From positions 1-40,109 of the forward strand of contig CAIMFH010000036.1 in assembly GCA_903840265.1 (NCBI GenBank): DNA of 40,109 nt. Direction: 5' to 3'. The first letter of the stretch is position 1. Every line of letters starts with the position of its first letter. The DNA comes from an uncultured Schlesneria sp. Its GTDB lineage: Bacteria; Planctomycetota; Planctomycetia; Planctomycetales; Planctomycetaceae. Of this stretch, positions 34,624 to 40,109 are shown one piece after another. The notes below the pieces were generated by a model. The model was not told where the DNA came from. It saw nothing but the letters and a program-made list of their open reading frames with translations, and searched no databases. The position numbers were made by a program, and so were the translations under genes.

Positions 34624-34887
34624 GTGCAATCTTCCCTGCACGGCCTGGCCGCGCCACCAATTGTTTTCGCCAAAAATGATCGTAGGCGTTGGAATTGCAA
34701 AATCCACAGCGACGGATCGCTTTCGAGCATAACCTCCACAGCAGCGACAAGGGAGCGAACTGAGTCAGGAATTCGCTCCGATCCAGCAAGACGGAACCTG
34801 AGCCAAGCAAGACGACTGTCGGGCGGGTTCACGTTTTTGTATCTTGCTGAGCGACGTGGAACTCGACCCGAACGCAGGAGATCCTTC

Positions 34888-35271
34888 ATGCGACTGTATT
34901 CATTGCTGGCGTGCCTACTGTTGGTTCCGACTCTGACTTTGGGCGAGGATGCACCAGCAAAACCGCTCACTCCCGCTGAGGCGGCGAAGAAAGTGCGAGA
35001 GAAGATCACCGTGGAAATGCTCGTCAAATCCAGCGGTGGCAATGAAAATTGCTACTTAAATTCGGAGGTAGACTTCATGGCGGATGCTAACTTCACGATC
35101 TTCATCCCGAAGGATACGAAAGAGAAGTTTAAGAAGCTTGGCATCGCAAATCCTGCCGAGCACTTCGACAAGAAGACGATTCAAGCGACTGGGACCGTGA
35201 TACTGGTCGAAAAGAAACCGCGGATCGCGATTGTCGAACCGGATCAGCTTAAGATTATCGAGAAGAAGTAA
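34888..35271 (+). CDS. Small secreted OB-fold-like protein
   Basis: The 127-residue product has a signal peptide (about 1-19, ending TLTLG). The mature part reads like a small OB-fold beta-barrel: KVREKITVEMLVKSSGGN, then FTIFIPKDTKEKFKKLGI, then TIQATGTVILVEKKPRIAIV and DQLKIIEK. The order of strands resembles exported nucleic-acid- or ligand-binding OB domains common in planctomycetes, but no metal site or catalytic residue is visible. AGGAG lies nine bases before the ATG. It is convergent with the 2-keto acid decarboxylase gene; a short, weak hairpin lies between the two stops. Confidence 0.8.
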   Translation: MRLYSLLACLLLVPTLTLGEDAPAKPLTPAEAAKKVREKITVEMLVKSSGGNENCYLNSEVDFMADANFTIFIPKDTKEKFKKLGIANPAEHFDKKTIQATGTVILVEKKPRIAIVEPDQLKIIEKK

Positions 35272-35296
35272 CCGGTAGTCCCCCGTCGGGCCGGGC

Positions 35297-36991
35297 CTAC
35301 AGCCGCTTGGACAATCCCTCGGCTAATCGCTTCAGGGCGGGGCTGATGTCGTCTGGTTCCAGATGCACGTTCAGCAGACTGAATGCCTCGCGATGGGCCA
35401 GCGCGGCATTAAGGGCCTGATCCAGCTCTCCTTCGGTGCGAACTTCGAAGCCCCACCCGCCGCCAAGCAGGTCGGGCATCCGATGGTAGTTCCAGTTCAG
35501 GATGTCATTGAACGGCCCATCCTGCAGGAATCGCTCGGTTGTGTAACCCTTGTTGTTCAACACAATCACAATCGGGTTGAAGCCGTGCCGGACGGCTGTG
35601 GAGAGCTCCATGCATGTCATCTGAAACGCGCCGTCACCAACGAGAACAAGTGGCCTGCGATCCGGAGCGGCGACGGAGACGCCAATCGACGCGGGAATCG
35701 CAAAGCCCATCGACGTGTAGTAGGCCGGGCTGATGAATTCCGTCTTGCGATAGATCGTCAGGTCCGCGGCGCTGAACAGGCAGTCGCCGACATCCGCGAC
35801 GACAACCATCGAATCGTCCAACAGTTCGTTCAAGCGAGCGAACAGGCGAGCGTTGGTGATTTTGTCGCGAGACTTCAGGACAAATTTCCCCTCACCCTTC
35901 GGTCGCGGCAGCAGCGGTCGCTTGGGGACTTTCAAATCCAGCTTGGCGAGACCTTTGACAAAATCTGACACCAGGATGTCATGGAAGTGATGATGCGAAA
36001 TCCGCGTCTCTTCGCTGGTCGCATAGATGCATTTGCGAGGGTCCAGGTGAGCCGTGAAGATCCCCATATCGATGTCAGTCAGGAACGCCCCCAGCATAAT
36101 CACGCAGTCGCTGTCTTCGACATAAATCCGTAGTTCGTCGCGACACATTGCTCCTTCGTAAATGCCCAGGTAGAGCGGATGCTTCTCGCTGACGACAGAC
36201 TTGCCGAGCAGTGTCCCGACCATCGGGATGGAATTGCGCTCGGCAAACTTCACCACTTCTTCGGACAGCCCGAAACGATGAAGTTCAACTCCGACAATCA
36301 GCACAGGTTTCTTGCAGGCATTGATGACGCGCTGGGCATCGGCAAGTGCTTCACTGAGCGCATTTTCGTCGCTGACGACGGGTTCGATTTTCGGCACATG
36401 CACATAGGGACACTTTGTCTGCACGCGGTCGCGAGGAAGTTCCAGATAGACAGGGCGCTTGTAACGAACGGCTGCTTCGAGGCAGCGGTCAATCTCGCGG
36501 AAGGCGGTCAGCGGATCTTCCAGTGCCGCGCTGGCGACGGTGATCTTTTCGAAGACTTCGCGCTGCGTCGTGAACGCTCCGACACGGTGATGCAGCAGCG
36601 GGTTGGCTCGTCGTTCGGCCATGCCCGGAGCACCGCTGATCACGATAATCGGAGATTTTTCGGCGTAGGCGCCAGCGATCGAATTGCAAAGGCTCAGCCC
36701 ACCGACGCAGTACGTGACGCAGACCGCTCCAATTCCGTGGACGCGAGCGTAGGCATCGGCTGCATAACCTGCATTGTCTTCCCGAGTGCAGCCGATCACA
36801 CCCAGCGGGCTGTCCTCGAGCATGCCGTAGAACTGCAGTATGAAGTCGCCGGGGATTCCAAAAACATGCCCCAGACCATAATCCTGCAAACGCCGGATCA
36901 AATAGCCACCGATGGTCTGTTCGGCTTCACTGAGCTGCGGAACGGCAGGTTGCTTCGTAGCCTTTTTCGCGATCACCTTCTTGGTAGCCAT
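35297..36991 (-). CDS. ThDP-dependent 2-keto acid decarboxylase (pyruvate/indolepyruvate type)
   Basis: The 564-residue protein has a Lys-rich N-terminal extension of about 20 residues, then the family layout. GIPGDF is at 45-50, the cofactor-activating Glu71 in [14 protein letters not shown], and the His-His pair typical of pyruvate/indolepyruvate decarboxylases is in LLHHRVG. The ThDP/Mg motif [11 protein letters not shown]...LNN follows at the C-terminal third. These features point to decarboxylation of a 2-keto acid to an aldehyde; acetolactate synthases lack the His pair. Which keto acid (pyruvate, phenylpyruvate or indolepyruvate) cannot be told. AAGGATC precedes the ATG at 36991, chosen because the earlier in-frame start would add 32 non-conserved residues. 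No regulatory or aldehyde dehydrogenase gene is adjacent. Confidence 0.92.
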   Translation of the reverse strand: MATKKVIAKKATKQPAVPQLSEAEQTIGGYLIRRLQDYGLGHVFGIPGDFILQFYGMLEDSPLGVIGCTREDNAGYAADAYARVHGIGAVCVTYCVGGLSLCNSIAGAYAEKSPIIVISGAPGMAERRANPLLHHRVGAFTTQREVFEKITVASAALEDPLTAFREIDRCLEAAVRYKRPVYLELPRDRVQTKCPYVHVPKIEPVVSDENALSEALADAQRVINACKKPVLIVGVELHRFGLSEEVVKFAERNSIPMVGTLLGKSVVSEKHPLYLGIYEGAMCRDELRIYVEDSDCVIMLGAFLTDIDMGIFTAHLDPRKCIYATSEETRISHHHFHDILVSDFVKGLAKLDLKVPKRPLLPRPKGEGKFVLKSRDKITNARLFARLNELLDDSMVVVADVGDCLFSAADLTIYRKTEFISPAYYTSMGFAIPASIGVSVAAPDRRPLVLVGDGAFQMTCMELSTAVRHGFNPIVIVLNNKGYTTERFLQDGPFNDILNWNYHRMPDLLGGGWGFEVRTEGELDQALNAALAHREAFSLLNVHLEPDDISPALKRLAEGLSKRL

Positions 36992-37052
36992 ATCGATCCT
37001 TCGAGGGTGTGAATGCTGAATAGACACCACAATACTACGCGGCGCGGCAACT

Positions 37053-37832
37053 CTAGTCGCGACGAATTCGCAGGCGGCGCACTTCAAACGGGTGATCTTC
37101 CGCCTGGATACCGATCGAACCTTCGCTCAGAAAGTCCGGCTCGCACTTACTGATCGGCGTGCCATTGAGCGAGACAGAGAGGGCTCCATTCGTGGACACG
37201 ATCTCGATCGCATTCCATTCACCGACCGCGTGACGAGCCTTCAGGCGAGCGGCCTCGTCATCGGTCGCAGTGACAGGCTGAGCACCACCATTTTCCTTGA
37301 TGGCCGCCATTTGAATATGCTTGCCCTGAACCTCCAGGCAGACCGGCCACAGCTTGTGTTCGCCGGTGATATACACCAGAAATCCCGTGTTTCCCTTGAA
37401 CTTGGACTCGTCCTTCAAATTGGCAGGTCGAGGGAATCGATAGTCGAGGCGCAGCGTGAAGTTCTGGTACGGCTGCTTCGAGTAAAGGTAGCCTTTCGGC
37501 TTCCCCGAAGACTTAATTCCGTCGGCGGTCCCTTCCCACGTGGAGGCTTCGGCGCCAAAGGCCTCGAAGTCTGGAAAAGCCAGCAGCGAGAAGCCCTCTT
37601 CGACTTGAAACGGAGTGTCAGTTTCGACTGCAGCAACAAGAGCTTTATCGCCTGTTGTGCTATCGGTTCCAGTCGAGGCGGGCGCCGTCGATGTTTCCAC
37701 CACCGGACTATCCTTGTCACCTGCGGAGGCCGGCGTGGCGGAGGCTGTCGAATTTGTTGATGGCGGCTGTTGGCCACTACATCCTGCCACAACAAACAAT
37801 ACCAGCATCAGACCGTAGCGCATTGTCACCAT
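37053..37832 (-). CDS. DUF1080 (3-keto-disaccharide hydrolase-type) lipoprotein
   Basis: The 259-residue protein has a lipoprotein signal with VAGC at 15-18, then a Thr/Ser/Ala-rich linker. A jelly-roll lectin-like domain follows (about 85-259). The DUF1080 signatures are [51 protein letters not shown] and the ending [23 protein letters not shown]1080 proteins are expanded in planctomycetes; some hydrolyse 3-keto-glycosides. AAGG lies seven bases before the ATG at 37832; a nearby ATG at 37823 is possible. It follows the SGNH-like gene by 83 bases on the same strand. Confidence 0.92.
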   Translation of the reverse strand: MVTMRYGLMLVLFVVAGCSGQQPPSTNSTASATPASAGDKDSPVVETSTAPASTGTDSTTGDKALVAAVETDTPFQVEEGFSLLAFPDFEAFGAEASTWEGTADGIKSSGKPKGYLYSKQPYQNFTLRLDYRFPRPANLKDESKFKGNTGFLVYITGEHKLWPVCLEVQGKHIQMAAIKENGGAQPVTATDDEAARLKARHAVGEWNAIEIVSTNGALSVSLNGTPISKCEPDFLSEGSIGIQAEDHPFEVRRLRIRRD

Positions 37833-37915
37833 TTCGAACCTTGCCCTTCTGGGATGAGTTCGATGTGACTTTAGCTCGCAAGATATCTTCACGCAACGAT
37901 TGAAATAACAGCGAG

Positions 37916-39094
37916 CTACCGCCAAGCGCTAGCGGGATCAGTATTACTGTCCGCCATACGTGCTGGCGGATTAGCTGTCGAAGGTGAGAACTGGGCCAAG
38001 GTGGGCATCTTGGCCATCGCAGACTTGATCGGCACGCTGGCCAGGTTCGAATTGTCGGATGAAAGCACGGTTCCGACATAGTCCCGTGTTTCAGCCACCA
38101 AGATGCGAGCATTCTCCTCGATTTCGTGTGGCTGAACGCGAAAGCGACCTTCGGCAATCCACGCCAGCAACTGGTTACTGGTTCTTAAATCGAAATGCCC
38201 GAGATCGGTGTAGCGATTCAAATCATGGGTAACTGATGTTGCCAACTCGAAGTCGAAGAGTTCTGCATTCGGCAAAGCAATCAGGGCGTGAGACAGATCT
38301 TGTTTGAACTGAATCTGCGACTCAAAATGATTGCCTTCGCAGCCCATTTGAATCGCACGCCAAAGGGCTGGGAAGGGTGGCAGCACAATATGGAATCGAA
38401 CTTCGGGATGACTGCGGATGACATCCAGCAGATGCGACTGCGCAGCAATATACGCCTGCCGGTTATCAGTCGGTCGACTATTCAGTCCCGCAATAGCGTC
38501 GGGTAACGCTTTCGCGACCGAACCCGGCCCGTATTTTCTGAGATGATGCCAGACAAATCGCGATTCCTGATCGCGACTGCCACCACCGAACAAGACTTCG
38601 AAGGAAGTGCCCAACGTGCTGCCAGACAGGAGATACTTGAATGGTGTCGCAGCATCGCGATTGTACAGATGATGGGGAAAGTCAGAAGTACGGGTCGCAT
38701 CTGGCCCGCGTTCGAAGACGCTGAAGTCGATCGACCAGAGCACATCACGAACCTGCCCCGTTGCCAGAGCCTGATCCAGGACCAGATGTTGCTCTCGCGC
38801 AGTCGAGCCTGAAATGCATAACTTCAGGGGGTGCCAGCCCAGTTGCGACTGAATTTCCGAAACGAGGAAGTTCTCCGTATGGGAATTTCCAATAACGACA
38901 GAATCATACCGGCCGAATCTGGCCTGCCCTGCGTTCGCTTGTCGAGCATCTTTCGCGTAGGCCTGACGCAACCAGGGCGAATGGTAAACCCACAGCGGGT
39001 CCACAATAAAGTTGAATAGAGCAATCGCGAGCAGAGACCCGATTGTCATGCCCAGGTAGAGACGTAGAAATTTTTGGGGTGATCCAGCGTTCAT
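37916..39094 (-). CDS. Membrane-anchored SGNH/AlgJ-like acyltransfer partner
   Basis: The 392-residue protein has one N-terminal membrane segment (about 12-31) and an exported domain. GNSH at 69-72 (VVIGNSHTENF) looks like the block with the catalytic Ser of SGNH hydrolases. A later DLGHFDLRTS fits the D..HF block carrying Asp and His. Between them are beta-alpha units, including PEVRFHIVLPPFPAL. The tail of about 60 residues is Ser/Pro/Ala-rich. It lies 30 bases downstream of an MBOAT gene, and AlgI (MBOAT) with AlgJ/AlgX (SGNH) is the known pair that O-acetylates alginate-like exopolysaccharides. By analogy this protein would pass or take up the acyl group outside the membrane; the polymer is unknown. 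Confidence 0.83.
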   Translation of the reverse strand: MNAGSPQKFLRLYLGMTIGSLLAIALFNFIVDPLWVYHSPWLRQAYAKDARQANAGQARFGRYDSVVIGNSHTENFLVSEIQSQLGWHPLKLCISGSTAREQHLVLDQALATGQVRDVLWSIDFSVFERGPDATRTSDFPHHLYNRDAATPFKYLLSGSTLGTSFEVLFGGGSRDQESRFVWHHLRKYGPGSVAKALPDAIAGLNSRPTDNRQAYIAAQSHLLDVIRSHPEVRFHIVLPPFPALWRAIQMGCEGNHFESQIQFKQDLSHALIALPNAELFDFELATSVTHDLNRYTDLGHFDLRTSNQLLAWIAEGRFRVQPHEIEENARILVAETRDYVGTVLSSDNSNLASVPIKSAMAKMPTLAQFSPSTANPPARMADSNTDPASAWR

Positions 39095-39124
39095 AAAAAC
39101 ACAACTCTCGAAAACGGCCTTCTG

Positions 39125-40109
39125 CTAGAACTGGAAGTAAAGGAATTCGGTCGCTCGAGAGATTTGCAGAATTGCGAGCACTGTCACGACGGAACAAACG
39201 AACGCCCATTTCGGGGTCGGTTGCCAAATGAGGCGCCGCTTCGCGGCGTCGATTGAAAGCGTCTCGTACACTGGCTCCCAATCGCTCATAATCTGCTGAG
39301 TGTTCGGGGCGAACCACACAATCGCCAGGAGCGCCGCGAGATGAATAACCTCGTCCCTCCCGTGCACCACACGGAGATCGCTAAACATGACGCCTGATGT
39401 CTGCAACAGAGTCATCACTCCCAGCAGGTTTTCCGGACCGGTCAGCCATTTCAGTGGTAGCGCAACACCGTTCATGCCAAGCATCGACTGAAACATCGTG
39501 CCCGCGGACTGCAAGTTGGGGGCACGAAAGACAACCCATCCGGCGACGACTGCGGCAAAGGTGACGGAGCGTGCCAATGCGACGTGCTGCCAACGAGGAG
39601 CGAGTGAATCCATTCCGAATCGTTTCTTCGTGGCGATCCAGCTGTGATTGACAATCAGGAAAAGTCCGTGCAGGGCTCCCCACAAGATGTATGTCCAGCC
39701 CGCACCATGCCAGAGGCCGCCAAGCAGCATTGTCGCCATCAGATTCAGATAGCGCCGTGACGGCCCCAACCTGCTGCCACCAAGAGGGAAGTAGATATAG
39801 TCTCGCAGGAATCGCGACAGCGTGATGTGCCAGCAACGCCAGAACTCGATGATATTCACGGCCTTGTACGGCGAATTGAAGTTCATGGGCAGTCGAATGC
39901 CGAACATTCTTCCCAAACCGATCGCCATGTCAGAATAGCCGGAGAAGTCGAAATAGAGCTGCAACGTGTACGCGAGCGCCGCAAACCAAGAATCGATCAA
40001 ATTGCTACCGTGACCTTGTTGCGCCGCGTCAAATACAGGACCACTCAATGTGATCAGCCCATCTGCAATGAAAGTCTTTTTGAAGAGACCGATAAAAAAA
40101 ATCGTCAGC
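39125..40109 (-). CDS. MBOAT-family O-acyltransferase (5' end outside window)
   Basis: The frame is open to the window edge; reading in from 40109 gives LTIFFIGLFKKTFIADGLI, the usual AlgI/DltB-type loop, so the first visible in-frame start codon is not the real start. The segments NIIEFWRCWHITLSRFLRDY, IYFPLGGSR and GGLWHGAGWTYILWGALHG are the MBOAT core; the last His is the likely catalytic residue. Multiple hydrophobic segments follow. It would move an acyl group, probably acetyl, across the membrane to its SGNH-like partner encoded 30 bases downstream. AlgI-type proteins are usually about 450-500 residues, so about 120-170 residues are missing here. Confidence 0.94.
   Translation of the reverse strand, partial: LTIFFIGLFKKTFIADGLITLSGPVFDAAQQGHGSNLIDSWFAALAYTLQLYFDFSGYSDMAIGLGRMFGIRLPMNFNSPYKAVNIIEFWRCWHITLSRFLRDYIYFPLGGSRLGPSRRYLNLMATMLLGGLWHGAGWTYILWGALHGLFLIVNHSWIATKKRFGMDSLAPRWQHVALARSVTFAAVVAGWVVFRAPNLQSAGTMFQSMLGMNGVALPLKWLTGPENLLGVMTLLQTSGVMFSDLRVVHGRDEVIHLAALLAIVWFAPNTQQIMSDWEPVYETLSIDAAKRRLIWQPTPKWAFVCSVVTVLAILQISRATEFLYFQF

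Noticed and set aside
35363-37012. Two long plus-strand open frames antisense to the decarboxylase gene
   Set aside because: They mirror a conserved enzyme, and their translations have no recognisable domain.
1-40109. CRISPR arrays, insertion sequences, tRNA or rRNA genes
   Set aside because: I found no regularly spaced direct repeats, transposase motifs, cloverleaf-like sequence or rRNA stretch by reading; a dedicated scan could still find a missed tRNA.

Overview
The window is very probably from a planctomycete (phylum Planctomycetota, Planctomycetaceae-like). This rests on protein families typical of that phylum seen together: a DUF1559 protein with the H-X9-DG tail motif, a Tat-exported DUF1501 protein, a long PVC-type CxxCH heme protein, a DUF1080 lipoprotein, an FG-GAP/VCBS protein and a very large PQQ-propeller/TPR protein. 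Codon use looks even and I see no transposases, phage genes, CRISPR arrays, tRNAs or rRNAs. The window looks chromosomal and stable.

Layout. 1-1563 (minus): a truncated secreted coiled-coil protein and a secreted prenyltransferase/squalene-cyclase-like protein with one CxxCH. 1691-6254 (minus): a housekeeping run in the order rplY-pth-rpsF-ssb-rplI, then a strong intrinsic terminator, then dnaB. 6622-14213 (plus): a 1592-residue double PQQ-propeller protein and a CehA/McbA-type PHP metallohydrolase. 14221-18534: an RluA-type pseudouridine synthase (minus), a DUF1501 protein (plus), a secreted esterase (minus) and a small lipoprotein (plus). 18548-20052 (minus): a divergent TrmB-like methyltransferase translationally coupled to a beta-carbonic anhydrase. 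20191-23003 (plus): a second, longer beta-carbonic anhydrase followed closely by a DUF692 (MNIO, BufB-like) gene and an overlapping DUF2063 (BufC-like) gene. 23000-24822 (minus): a VOC protein, a response regulator fused to an anti-sigma-type ATPase, and a small secreted protein. 24969-30937 (minus): VCBS protein, PVC heme protein and esterase, possibly one degradative locus. 31080-34623 (minus): a lipoprotein with two DUF1559 modules and a soluble MprF-C-terminal-like acyl-carrier/aminoacyl transferase domain protein. 34888-40109: a small secreted protein (plus), a ThDP-dependent 2-keto acid decarboxylase, a DUF1080 lipoprotein, and an SGNH-like membrane protein beside a truncated MBOAT acyltransferase (all minus).

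The best lead for an undescribed system is 20191-23003. An MNIO enzyme with its apparent metal ligands intact and its usual DUF2063 partner sit behind a carbonic anhydrase, and no recognisable RiPP precursor is nearby. Second leads are the TrmB-like protein with a rewritten DPWPK motif, the tandem DUF1559 lipoprotein, and a 20-bp perfect inverted repeat upstream of rplY. All functions are assigned by reading motifs; no database search was possible.
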